DNA of 33,186 nt from Nostoc sp. 106C. Its GTDB lineage: Bacteria; Cyanobacteriota; Cyanobacteriia; Cyanobacteriales; Nostocaceae. The stretch spans positions 1 through 33,186 of the forward strand of contig NZ_MTAW01000203.1 of the NCBI RefSeq assembly GCF_002154725.1, given 5' to 3'. The notes beneath the pieces were generated by a model that was not told where the DNA came from, did no database searches, and saw only the letters and a list, made by a program, of their open reading frames with translations. Both the position numbers and the translations under genes were made by a program. This document shows positions 1-8,198 of the stretch, in pieces (position 1 is the first letter of the stretch; each line of letters opens with the position of its first letter).

Positions 1-2
1 CC

Positions 3-3000
3 TATCTTAAAAGAATTTTAGGAGATAGAGCCGAAAATATAGAGCAAGCGATCGCAGCTTTTGTTGGAGCATTAGAAATTCATACCCGTACTGCCTTTCC
101 CCAAGAATGGGCAATCATACAATATAATCTGGGGGAGGCTTACCTTAAAAGGATATTAGGTGAAAAAGCCGAGAATCTGGAGTTGGCGATCGCTGCTTAT
201 ATAAACGTACTAGAAGTTACTCGCAGCAGATTTCCTGAACTATGGGCATTAGTGCAATATAGTCTGGGGATTGCTTACTGTGAGAGAATTTTAGGAGAGC
301 AAGCTGAAAACATCGAACAAGCGATCGCTGCTTTCTCAGGTGCATTGGAAGTTCTTACTCGCAGCGCCTTTGCCGAAGGTTGGGCAGATACGCAATATAA
401 GCTGGGTAATGCTTATCTTAAAAGAATTTTAGGAGATAGAGCCGAAAATATAGAGCAAGCGATCGCTGCTTATACTGCTGCACTAGAAGTTCATACCCAA
501 ACTGCTTTTCCTCAAAATTGGGCACAAACGCAAAGAAATCTGGGGGCTGCTTACTTTCACAGAATCAGGGGAGATAAAGCCGAGAATATCGAAATGGTTA
601 TTGTTATTTGCACTGCCGCACTAAAAGTTTATACCCGCAATGCTTTTCCCCACAATTGGGCAGATATGCAAAATAATTTGGCCAATGCCTACTATTACAA
701 AATCAAGGGAGATAGAGCCGAGAATATCGAAATGGCGATCGCAGCTTGGAACGCCGCCTTAAAAGTTTACACACGTAGTACCTTTCCCCAAGAATGGGGA
801 AGGGGACAAAATGATCTAGGGCTTGCTTACTTTGAGAGAATATTAGGAGAGCGATCTGAAAATATAGAGATTGCGATCGCAGCTTTCTCAGGTGCATTAG
901 AAGTTCGTACTTGCACCAGCTTTCCCGAACAATGGGCAGATACGCAAAATAATCTAGGTAATGCTTACCTTAAAAGAATCAGGGGAGATAAAGCCGAGAA
1001 TATAGAAATTGCGATCGCTACTTACACTGCTGTACTTGGTGTTTGTAATCGCACCAGCTTTCCCGAACAATGGGCAAATACGCAAAATAATCTAGGTAAT
1101 GCTTACCTTGATAGAATCAGGGGAGATAAAGCTGAAAATATCGAAATTGCGATCGCTACTTACACTGGTGTACTCGATGGTTGCAATCGCAACGTCTTCC
1201 CAGAAAAATGGGCAATGACGCAATATAATCTAGGATGTGCTTACCTCGATAGAATTAGGGGAGATAGAGCCGAAAATGTAGAAATTGCGATCACAGCATT
1301 GTCTGGGGCAATGGAAGTTTTCACCTGCAACGCCTTTCCCCAAAATTGGGCAGAGACGCAACATAATCTGGGATTTGCTTATCACAAGAGAATCAGGGGA
1401 GATAAAACTGAAAATATCGAAATTGCGATCGCGGCTTATACTGCTGCACTAGAAGTTTTCACCTGCAACACCTTTCCCCAAAATTGGGCAGAGACGCAAA
1501 ATAATCTGGGAACTGCTTACCACGAGAGAATATTGGGCGAGAAAGCAGAGAATATTGAAATTGCGATCGCAGCTATTTCTGAAGCAATGGAAGTTTTCAC
1601 CTACAACGCCTTTCCCCAAAAATGGGCAGATACCCAATATAATCTGGGTAATACTTACCGCGAAAGAATCGAGGGAGCTAAAGCTGAAAATATCGAAATT
1701 GCGATCGCGGTTTATACTGCTGCACTAGAAGTTTTCACCCGCAACGCCTTTCCCGAAAATTGGGCAAAAACGCAAGTTAATCTAGGACTGGCTTATTATG
1801 ACAGAATATTGGGTAATAAAGCCGAGAATTTAGAACGAGCGATTGCAGCTCATACTACTGCACTGGAAGTTTATACCCGTAGCGCCTTTCCCGAAAATTG
1901 GGCATTAGCGCAAAATAATCTAGGACTGGCTTACCGTGACAGAATATTAGGTGAGCGAGTCCAAAATATTGAAATGGCGATCGCAGCTTTTTCTGGGGCA
2001 TTAGAAATCCGTACCCGTAGTGCCTTTCCCCAATACTGGGCAGATACCCAAAATAATTTGGGTACTGCTTACACAAATAGAATATTAGGTGAGCAAGTCC
2101 AGAATATTGAAATGGCGATCGCAGCTTTTTCTAAGGCATTAGAAGTTCATACCCGTAGTGCCTTTGCCGAAAAATGGGCAATGACACAAAATAATCTGGG
2201 TACTGCTTACAGAGAAAGAATATTGGGTGAGAAAGCCGAGAATATTGAAATGGCGATCGCTGCTTATACTGCGGCACTAGAAGTTCGTACCCGTAACGCC
2301 TTTCCTCAAGATTGGGCAAAGACGCAAAATAATTTGGGTGGTGCTTACAGTCAAAGAATATTAGGTGAGCAAGCCGAGAATATTGAAATGGCGCTCGCTG
2401 CTTATACTGCGGCACTGGAAGTTTCTACCCGTAGCGCTTTTCCAGATGATTGGGCAATGACGCAATCTAATCTGGGGAATACTTACCTTTACAGAATCAG
2501 AGGAAATAAAGCTGAGAATTTAGAACGAGCGATAACTGCTTTTACTGCTGTACTGGAAGTTTACACCCGTACTGTTTTTCCTTACGATCATGTCCAAACT
2601 TTATTCATGCTGGGTATTGTCTATCAAGAAGCAAATCAATTTGATTTAGCTTACAGTAAGTTGGCTGCATCCATAAAAATAGTGGAATCTTTGCAAGGAG
2701 AAATTGTTTCTGAAGAGGCAAAGCGTAAACAAGCAGAAGCATGGAACAAACTTTATAGACGCATGGTAGAAGTTTGCCTAAAATTAGGCAATATTAAAGA
2801 AGCGATTGAATACGTTGAGCGGAGTAAAAACCGTAACTTAGTTGAACTTATTCTCAACCGCGATCTCAACACCTTCTTCCCTCAACAAGTTGTAACTCAA
2901 CTAGAGCAACTGCGAAACGAAATAGCAATAAGTCAGTATCAACTCCAAAATGGCAAAGCTGAAAATCCAACAGCCCTAGATCAATATCTTCAAGAGTTAC

Positions 3001-4253
3001 GAACCAAACGCCAAGAATTACAAGATCAATACTTGCCTATTGGTTCTGGTTTTAATTTTGACTTATTCCAAGCAACTTTGAATAACAACACAGCGATTAT
3101 AGAATGGTATATCGCTAGAGAGAGAATTTTCACGTTTGTTATCCAGTCTAATGGACAAGAAGTAAATTTCTGGCAATCTCAACCAGAAGACTTAAACTCT
3201 CTGTGGGATTGGCAAATTGAATATATCAGGGACTACGCCGCATACGTAGAAAATAACCAAAACCATCAATGGCAGGATCAGCTAGAAGAACGCCTGAAAA
3301 AGTTAGCAGAAATTCTGCATATAGAGGAAATATTAGCCTATATACCTAAACACTGCGACAGACTAATTCTCATTCCCCATCGCTATTTGCACTCGTATCC
3401 TCTCCATACTTTACCTGTAGGGCAATCATACTTAATAGATTTATTTTCCAATGGTGTAGGCTATGCCCCTAGTTGCCAATTGCTACAACAATTACAACTC
3501 CGCCAACGCCCTGATTTTCAATCTTTGTTTGCCATCCAAAATCCGACTGAAGACTTATATCAAGACTATGAAAAAGATTTAGGAGCAGTTGCAGCTATTA
3601 ATAAACAGTTTTCTGATTCTTATATTTTGAAGCAAGACAAAGCCAAAAAAGCAGCAATATTCAACTTCAATGAAAATATCAACAATGTGACACTAAATAA
3701 AGAATTGCTCAAGGCTAACTGTGCCTTTTTCTTCTGTCACGGTTACTTTAATCCTCTGTCTCCCCTAGATTCTGGTTTACAGTTAGCTGATGGAAACCTG
3801 ACTTTAGCAGATATCATTACTCACTTCAAACTAGAAAACTGTCGCCTAGTCACTCTTTCAGCTTGCGAAACTGGTATTACAGATTTCACAAGCACTAGTG
3901 ATGAATACATTGGTTTACCCAGTGGCTTCTTATTAGCAGGTAGTACCAATGTAGTTAGTAGCCTCTGGGCTGTGAATGCTACAGCTACTGCATTATTGAT
4001 GATTAAATTTTACGAAGAATTACAGCAGCAAAATAATATTACATTAGCTTTAAATACAGCGCAACGATGGCTAAGGGATACTACAGCAACAGGATTTCGA
4101 GATTGGCTGAGTAAATCACTACTAAGTTTGGTTTGGCAGATAGAACTGGATAAATACTTTACTCAAATTGAGATAGATAAAGATAAAACTTATAAACCCT
4201 TTGAATCGCCTTATTATTGGTCTGCTTTTTGTGCTATAGGTAAAGGAGTTTAA
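3..4253 (+). CDS. TPR-repeat CHAT-domain (caspase-like) protein, 5' partial
   Basis: A giant sensor-protease type protein. The frame is open from base 3 through the left edge, and the same repeat is already present there, so the true start is outside the window; a TTG at 183 falls inside a repeat and is not credible as the start. Eighteen 46-residue TPR-like units (consensus AENIE-AIAA...ALEV.TR.AFP..WA.TQNNLG.AY..RI.G) run from 30 to 2510, followed by a degenerate unit and more canonical TPR helices to about 2880, a helical linker, and a C-terminal CHAT domain (about 3300-4250). The CHAT dyad is intact: His in FFCHGYF (codon 3738) and Cys in LSACETG (codon 3864). CHAT proteins are caspase-clan cysteine peptidases, often fused to TPR sensors. 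The stop is 3 bp before the next gene, so it heads a three-gene operon. The substrate is unknown; protease activity is inferred from the dyad. Confidence 0.93.
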   Translation, partial: YLKRILGDRAENIEQAIAAFVGALEIHTRTAFPQEWAIIQYNLGEAYLKRILGEKAENLELAIAAYINVLEVTRSRFPELWALVQYSLGIAYCERILGEQAENIEQAIAAFSGALEVLTRSAFAEGWADTQYKLGNAYLKRILGDRAENIEQAIAAYTAALEVHTQTAFPQNWAQTQRNLGAAYFHRIRGDKAENIEMVIVICTAALKVYTRNAFPHNWADMQNNLANAYYYKIKGDRAENIEMAIAAWNAALKVYTRSTFPQEWGRGQNDLGLAYFERILGERSENIEIAIAAFSGALEVRTCTSFPEQWADTQNNLGNAYLKRIRGDKAENIEIAIATYTAVLGVCNRTSFPEQWANTQNNLGNAYLDRIRGDKAENIEIAIATYTGVLDGCNRNVFPEKWAMTQYNLGCAYLDRIRGDRAENVEIAITALSGAMEVFTCNAFPQNWAETQHNLGFAYHKRIRGDKTENIEIAIAAYTAALEVFTCNTFPQNWAETQNNLGTAYHERILGEKAENIEIAIAAISEAMEVFTYNAFPQKWADTQYNLGNTYRERIEGAKAENIEIAIAVYTAALEVFTRNAFPENWAKTQVNLGLAYYDRILGNKAENLERAIAAHTTALEVYTRSAFPENWALAQNNLGLAYRDRILGERVQNIEMAIAAFSGALEIRTRSAFPQYWADTQNNLGTAYTNRILGEQVQNIEMAIAAFSKALEVHTRSAFAEKWAMTQNNLGTAYRERILGEKAENIEMAIAAYTAALEVRTRNAFPQDWAKTQNNLGGAYSQRILGEQAENIEMALAAYTAALEVSTRSAFPDDWAMTQSNLGNTYLYRIRGNKAENLERAITAFTAVLEVYTRTVFPYDHVQTLFMLGIVYQEANQFDLAYSKLAASIKIVESLQGEIVSEEAKRKQAEAWNKLYRRMVEVCLKLGNIKEAIEYVERSKNRNLVELILNRDLNTFFPQQVVTQLEQLRNEIAISQYQLQNGKAENPTALDQYLQELRTKRQELQDQYLPIGSGFNFDLFQATLNNNTAIIEWYIARERIFTFVIQSNGQEVNFWQSQPEDLNSLWDWQIEYIRDYAAYVENNQNHQWQDQLEERLKKLAEILHIEEILAYIPKHCDRLILIPHRYLHSYPLHTLPVGQSYLIDLFSNGVGYAPSCQLLQQLQLRQRPDFQSLFAIQNPTEDLYQDYEKDLGAVAAINKQFSDSYILKQDKAKKAAIFNFNENINNVTLNKELLKANCAFFFCHGYFNPLSPLDSGLQLADGNLTLADIITHFKLENCRLVTLSACETGITDFTSTSDEYIGLPSGFLLAGSTNVVSSLWAVNATATALLMIKFYEELQQQNNITLALNTAQRWLRDTTATGFRDWLSKSLLSLVWQIELDKYFTQIEIDKDKTYKPFESPYYWSAFCAIGKGV
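30..2510 (+). repeat. 18 tandem 138-bp repeats encoding 46-aa TPR-like units
   Basis: Eighteen in-frame coding repeats: seventeen units of 46 codons and one of 45 codons (the unit from 168 to 302 lost one codon near EVTRSRF). Fourteen of the 18 carry an exact HIP1 octamer GCGATCGC at the same place, over the Ala-Ile-Ala codons; the first are at 48, 186, 321 and 459. Units starting near 582, 1272, 1824 and 2373 have lost the octamer. Neighbouring units are very similar at DNA level, which suggests duplication and gene conversion. Confidence 0.93.
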
Positions 4254-4256
4254 GCG

Positions 4257-4634
4257 ATGTCAATTTACGACAATAATATCCAGGCTTTTATTGAAGTAAT
4301 TGAACTGCAACCTGATGTGATTTCCACCGACGACTGGGCTGAATTGCAGCAAATTTCTAGTAATTTGTCAGCAGATAAAGAGGAAATTGCCGAATTCATT
4401 GAAAATTGGTTGCAACCAGAATCCCGTAGTCAAATTCTCCAAGCTTACAGACAGCAATTAAAATTAATCAGTTCTTCACACCCTATCGATTTAAATATAA
4501 ATTTAGGAATAGGTGGAAGTAAATCGCCAACTCCACCAAACCAACCTAGCCCATCATCTAAAGAACTTATAGAGAATACTATAAAAAAGAACTCTCCTTT
4601 ATCTGACAAGCAACAATCTCAGCAACAACCGTGA
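4257..4634 (+). CDS. Small helical protein between CHAT protein and membrane protein
   Basis: A 125-residue protein of no family I can name with certainty. Residues 1-75 look alpha-helical with a conserved-looking core (IQAFIEVIELQPDVIS, then DDWAELQQ and IAEFIENWLQ); residues 85-125 are Pro/Ser/Gln/Lys-rich and probably disordered. It starts 3 bp after the CHAT gene stop and ends in a 4-bp overlap with the next gene, so the three are almost surely co-translated. Small helical domains next to CHAT or caspase-like genes in bacteria are often effector-associated (death-like) adaptor domains; that role is inferred here from position, size and helicity only. No catalytic motif, signal peptide or membrane segment is visible. 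Confidence 0.8.
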   Translation: MSIYDNNIQAFIEVIELQPDVISTDDWAELQQISSNLSADKEEIAEFIENWLQPESRSQILQAYRQQLKLISSSHPIDLNINLGIGGSKSPTPPNQPSPSSKELIENTIKKNSPLSDKQQSQQQP

Positions 4635-6022
4635 AGAATTTCAGCCTCAGCCTCTATGCTTTTCATCTCCGCCACACCCTAACTGAACTTCCCGATGAAG
4701 TTGTGACAGATGCTAATCTATTGTGGGAAAATCTGGCGAAAGTAGGTGAAAATGCGCTTTTATTTATTGGCTTGAAAGATTTACGCTCAAAATTAATTTG
4801 TTATCAAAATAATGTATACGAACCCAAGCGTGAACAAGGAAGAAAAACAGAATGGTTAACTGATGCGGGAAGTTTAGATTTAGGTAGTCTGCCAACAACA
4901 GATGGCTTTAAAATTAATGCTAATCTTCAGCCTTTTTTGCTTAACGATACCTACGCAGTTGATTTAACTCTGTTTCCAGAATCACCAAACATCTCAATTG
5001 ATATACCAAAACTGCAACATTTTAAGCCAATTTCCCTACTACCAGCTAATATTAAACCATCTTTAGGGCAAACATTATGGATTTATGGAGAAGTAAATCC
5101 AAATGAAGATTGTGACGCACTAGCTCAACAATTTACTACAGCTTTAGTAGCAGGTACAAATTTAAATCCGGTGCAGATAAATAAAGGAGAACTTTTTGGT
5201 AGTCTGTTATTTGAATACCAAGCACTTGACCCCAATGAACCAGATAATCCAGCTAAACAATGTCAGATTTCAATAATAATCAACAATAGTCAGTCTTCAA
5301 CAGTAACACTTGCAGAAACTGCCTATGATTGGTTGCTAAATTTACTTTGTAGCTATCATAAAATACTTTACATTTACCACCTAGCTCGTCAACGCTACCG
5401 AGAAGCGAGAACAATTTATAGCGATTTAGAAAAGAAAATACAAAAATTTAACAGCCTGCAAAGTAACTCGCAAATCCAATTAACTGACTTAAAAAGCTTA
5501 ATGGCAGAGATTCCCCAAAAAAGCTTTGATTACACCCAATGTTTGCAAGATTTACAAACGCACCACACAGCAATTACTACTAACATTACTAATTACAAAA
5601 TTTGCTTAGATAAAATTCAAACTATTGGTAACGGGAACAGTCCCCAATCCTGGCAAGATTTTCTGCAAAAAGACTGTCATAAATGGCAAGAACAAATCCA
5701 AACAGATATTAACTATCTTGCTCCAGGTAAAGAACTATTTGGGCAACTGGTTGATACTATCCGAGGTATAGTAGAAACACAACAAGCCGAGAGCGATCGC
5801 TCTTTAGAACGGACAATTCAAATCTTAGGCATCGGCTTTGGTGGCGGTGCAATAATCTCCAGTGTAGTCGTCCAACATATCGACAAACTCAACAAGCCTT
5901 TAGCAGCTATATCTCCTGATAACCAACCTCATCCCTTTTACGCATCCTTGCTTTTAAGTTTTTTTGCTACATTGTTATTTATCGCCTTGGGTTGGTTAAT
6001 CACCAAACGCAGTAGGACATAA
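4631..6022 (+). CDS. Protein with large soluble domain, coiled coil and two C-terminal membrane helices
   Basis: A 463-residue protein, family not recognised. It starts with GTG in a GTGA overlap with the preceding gene. Residues 1-235 are a mixed alpha/beta soluble region; 240-390 are strongly helical (LARQRYREARTIYSDLEKKI onward) and likely coiled coil; 396-414 (IQILGIGFGGGAIISSVVV) and 437-457 (YASLLLSFFATLLFIALGW) are membrane helices joined by a loop of about 22 residues, with a basic tail KRSRT. The order soluble domain, long helices, two terminal membrane helices resembles the layout of CorA-type channels, but the GMN motif of CorA is absent. As last gene of a TPR-CHAT operon it is a plausible target or effector of the predicted protease, for example a membrane-permeabilising protein released by cleavage. 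That is inference; a plain membrane anchor is equally possible. Confidence 0.82.
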   Translation: MKNFSLSLYAFHLRHTLTELPDEVVTDANLLWENLAKVGENALLFIGLKDLRSKLICYQNNVYEPKREQGRKTEWLTDAGSLDLGSLPTTDGFKINANLQPFLLNDTYAVDLTLFPESPNISIDIPKLQHFKPISLLPANIKPSLGQTLWIYGEVNPNEDCDALAQQFTTALVAGTNLNPVQINKGELFGSLLFEYQALDPNEPDNPAKQCQISIIINNSQSSTVTLAETAYDWLLNLLCSYHKILYIYHLARQRYREARTIYSDLEKKIQKFNSLQSNSQIQLTDLKSLMAEIPQKSFDYTQCLQDLQTHHTAITTNITNYKICLDKIQTIGNGNSPQSWQDFLQKDCHKWQEQIQTDINYLAPGKELFGQLVDTIRGIVETQQAESDRSLERTIQILGIGFGGGAIISSVVVQHIDKLNKPLAAISPDNQPHPFYASLLLSFFATLLFIALGWLITKRSRT

Positions 6023-6044
6023 GGGAGATAAACAATTCAAAATC

Positions 6045-6070
6045 GCGAAGCGTTGCGAGCGCAGCGAAGC
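6045..6070. repeat. GCGAAGC-bounded small dispersed repeat
   Basis: Two direct copies of GCGAAGC (6045-6051 and 6064-6070) flank a small hairpin TGCG-AG-CGCA. GC-rich elements of this kind are common between genes of Nostoc-type genomes. It lies just after the membrane-protein gene of the CHAT cassette. Membership in a named repeat family was not tested. Confidence 0.4.
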
Positions 6071-6112
6071 AATCTGAAATGTTTTTGCCTATTGCCTTCT
6101 TGCCAAACAACG

Positions 6113-6168
6113 AATGACAAATACCCAATGACAAATAACAAATGACAAATGACATATAACAAATCACC
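6113..6168 (+). repeat. Heptanucleotide tandem repeat (STRR type), consensus AATGACA
   Basis: Eight consecutive heptads in register: AATGACA at 6113, 6127, 6141 and 6148, with variants AATACCC (6120), AATAACA (6134), TATAACA (6155) and AATCACC (6162). Short tandemly repeated repetitive sequences with a 7-bp unit are typical of heterocystous cyanobacteria. The array runs through the start codon of the following ABC transporter gene. Confidence 0.8.
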
Positions 6169-6874
6169 AATCATTCGTTTAGAAAATATCTATAAAATCT
6201 ATGGTAGTGGTGAAACTGAAGTCAAAGCACTCAATGATGTGAATTTGACTATTAATGAAGGCGAGTATTGTTCAATTATGGGCCCTTCTGGTTCCGGTAA
6301 ATCCACAGCCATGAATATTATCGGCTGTCTAGATCGCCCCACCTCTGGGAGTTACTATCTAGATAACCTTGATGTAGCGCAAATGGAAGATAAAGCATTG
6401 GCGCACATTCGCAACATCAAACTAGGGTTTGTATTTCAACAATTCCACCTATTACCTCAACTCACAGCCCTAGAAAATGTCATGCTGCCAATGGCGTATG
6501 CTGGAATCAATGCTAACGAAAGACGCGATCGCGCTACCGAAGCCTTGATTAAAGTCGGCTTAGAAAAGCGTCTCAACAATAAACCCACTCAACTATCTGG
6601 TGGACAACAACAAAGAGTAGCGATCGCCCGGGCCATTGTCAACCGTCCCGTCGTCCTCCTAGCCGATGAACCTACTGGCGCACTAGATTCACGCACTACC
6701 CAAGAAGTAATGGATATATTTAGCGAATTGAACGCCAGTGGAATTACAGTAGTTATGGTCACCCATGAACCAGATGTGGCGCGTCAAACTCAGCGTATTG
6801 TTTGGTTCCGCGATGGTGAAGTTGTTCACTCTTATTTAACTCCAGCCGATTTAACTCATTTGGCTGCATCGTGA
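6149..6874 (+). CDS. ABC transporter ATP-binding protein (MacB/LolD/DevA type)
   Basis: A 241-residue ABC ATPase that would power an export-type transporter of the MacB/LolD/DevA group. Visible motifs in order: Walker A GPSGSGKST, Q-loop FQQFHLLPQL, signature LSGGQQQRVAIARA, Walker B VVLLADEPTGALD, and switch histidine VTHEPD. Length and motif spacing match the family. The ATG at 6149 is inside a heptad repeat and has no Shine-Dalgarno sequence; no better in-frame start exists downstream before the conserved PIIRLENIYKIYG. The usual partners (a membrane-fusion protein and a FtsX-like permease, as in devBCA) are not next to it in this window, so its permease must be encoded elsewhere. The next gene starts 6 bp after its stop. 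Substrate unknown. Confidence 0.93.
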   Translation: MTYNKSPIIRLENIYKIYGSGETEVKALNDVNLTINEGEYCSIMGPSGSGKSTAMNIIGCLDRPTSGSYYLDNLDVAQMEDKALAHIRNIKLGFVFQQFHLLPQLTALENVMLPMAYAGINANERRDRATEALIKVGLEKRLNNKPTQLSGGQQQRVAIARAIVNRPVVLLADEPTGALDSRTTQEVMDIFSELNASGITVVMVTHEPDVARQTQRIVWFRDGEVVHSYLTPADLTHLAAS

Positions 6875-6880
6875 ACTATT

Positions 6881-7314
6881 GTGATTACCTACAAACTTCA
6901 TTTAGAAAATGTCGATTGGGAGGAGATGAAAGCCACACTCAGTCAGGATAACTTTGACAACGGCAGAACTCCTGAGCAACTCAAAATATCCTTTACCAAT
7001 AGTTATCGTACTTGCATTGCTTATGCAGGCGATGTCATAGACAAACCGCTACGCGTTTACGCATCATTGGTACAGCACGTGTACTATCGGATGGTATTTG
7101 TAATGCTTACATCGTTGATGTCTGGACATTCACTCCTTACCGTCGCCAAGGAATTGCTAGTACAATGATGCGAATACTATTAGATGAATTGCCTGGTCAA
7201 CACGTCTGTTTATTTACTGATGATGTTGTAGATTTTTACCAACAACTTGGTTTTAAAAAACTAGAAACTTGCTTGGAGAAAGTAGTTGGTAAATGGCTAG
7301 TTAATGACCATTAG
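6881..7314 (+). pseudogene. GNAT acetyltransferase, frameshifted by a 29-bp insertion
   Basis: Two overlapping frames together make one GNAT-family N-acetyltransferase. The N-terminal half reads from GTG 6881 (VITYKLHLENVDWEEM to CIAYAGDV); the C-terminal half reads in another frame from about 7066 (IGTARVLSDG, then VDVWTFTPYRRQGIAS, the acetyl-CoA binding signature, then CLFTDDVVDFYQQLGF) to the stop at 7312. Deleting bases 7039-7067 restores an uninterrupted frame ...CIAYAGDVIGTARVLSD..., exactly as a GNAT would read. The insert is flanked by TCAT at 7035-7038 and 7064-7067. As it stands, translation from the start ends at 7168 with an unrelated tail lacking the acetyl-CoA site, so the gene is probably dead unless the frame is rescued. 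Substrate unknown. Confidence 0.88.
7039..7067. repeat. 29-bp insertion in GNAT gene, SDR-like small mobile repeat
   Basis: The segment consists of 25 new bases plus a 4-bp duplication TCAT, and it contains a compact hairpin GCGT-TT-ACGC (7053-7062). Its removal restores the acetyltransferase frame exactly. Size, hairpin and target duplication resemble the small dispersed repeats (about 21-27 nt) described from Nostoc genomes. Family identity was not checked. Confidence 0.65.
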
Positions 7315-7408
7315 ATATAAAATAATATCATTTTGGAGCAATTATTAATTACGAATTTAACATCAAAATATATTTCTGTTTATTAAACACTAAATCTTAT
7401 GTTTTTAT

Positions 7409-7437
7409 GGCTAATAACTGGTTTATAGTTATTAGCC
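7409..7437. terminator. Perfect 11-bp stem-loop between convergent genes
   Basis: GGCTAATAACT (7409-7419) pairs perfectly with AGTTATTAGCC (7427-7437) around a 7-nt loop. It lies between the plus-strand GNAT remnant and the 3' end of the minus-strand HCP gene, where a bidirectional terminator is expected. No T-run follows the stem on either strand, so it is not a textbook intrinsic terminator; mRNA end protection is another possibility. Confidence 0.5.
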
Positions 7438-7453
7438 TTGACATCGTTACCAA

Positions 7454-7984
7454 TTACAAACTTGATGTTTTGCCAGTTTGTGCTTGTGTTTCAATAGGCT
7501 TGACATCACTGTAGCCCATATTGCCTGCGATCGTTCGCAGCACAGAAATTTGCTCTTCAAATTCTAATCCTTCAAGTTGGGAAAGTAGATTGTCAATACT
7601 ATCTGTAGTTTCATAATCGTCTGGGATATCAACTATCTTATCTCCCATACCTACAGCCCAAGCATACCAGACCAATAGCTGATTATTTTCTTTTATAGCG
7701 CCATATGCACGAGAATAATCTGTAGCCTCGCGATTAACAATTTGGCGCATAATCGCCAATTGCTCTTCATCTGATAACTCCAAATAATCTCCTAGCAAGA
7801 TTGGTGCTAAATTAGGTTCGGCAGCAGCAGGCGCAGCGGGAGTAATAGAATCCCCCATTTTTTCATAAACAAAATACAGCCATGCTAATTTAGCGTCGGT
7901 ATCTAAGGCATTAAAAGCTTCTACTGTTTTTTGAGTTTCATTAGTCAGAGCTTGAGAAATGTTTTTATCTTGGCTAGCTGTCAT
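7454..7984 (-). CDS. Helical carotenoid protein (OCP N-terminal-domain homolog)
   Basis: A 176-residue homolog of the carotenoid-binding N-terminal domain of the orange carotenoid protein. HCPs bind a keto-carotenoid and quench singlet oxygen or phycobilisome excitation in the cytosol. Family features seen: an opening helix with VEAFNALDTDAKLAWLYFVY (compare the OCP region around Tyr44), a Pro/Ala linker, LGDYLELSDEEQLAIMRQIV, NNQLLVWYAWAVGMG (region of OCP Trp110), and a closing helix LEGLEFEEQISVLRTIAGNM. The protein stops after the helical domain, so there is no fused C-terminal domain; a CTD homolog lies at 11321. Start chosen at 7984 because GGAG lies 8 bp upstream; a TTG at 8002 would place that site inside the gene. 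The HCP clade cannot be fixed from sequence reading alone. Confidence 0.92.
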   Translation of the reverse strand: MTASQDKNISQALTNETQKTVEAFNALDTDAKLAWLYFVYEKMGDSITPAAPAAAEPNLAPILLGDYLELSDEEQLAIMRQIVNREATDYSRAYGAIKENNQLLVWYAWAVGMGDKIVDIPDDYETTDSIDNLLSQLEGLEFEEQISVLRTIAGNMGYSDVKPIETQAQTGKTSSL

Positions 7985-8198
7985 TGTTAATCTCCAAGGC
8001 AATTTAACTTATTAAACTTAGGGTTAACAGAGTTTAAGAATTAGAATCTACCCCCAATGGAAAGAGATTTATTATGCGCAACTTGCAGATTTTATCTATC
8101 TTTTAATAGAAGTAAGAATATCTCCCAAGGTGCCAATGATATGACAGATGGCTTTGATACGATGACTTCAGCAAGTAAAAAATACCTAGGAGTGATTT

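Noticed and set aside
703-2415. Several minus-strand open frames of 60-95 codons across the TPR region
   Set aside because: They are reverse readings of the same 138-bp coding repeat, mutually similar for that reason, without ribosome sites.
30-2510. CRISPR-like periodic repeat
   Set aside because: The period is 138 bp with no unique spacers and the repeat is a continuous coding frame for TPR units.
4631-6022. CorA-type metal channel
   Set aside because: The domain order is similar, but the GMN motif between the membrane helices is missing and the soluble domain is not recognisable as CorA.
6149-6874. Assignment as devA of the heterocyst glycolipid exporter
   Set aside because: The ATPase is of that general group, but no devB- or devC-like neighbour is present and the motifs do not separate DevA from MacB or LolD.
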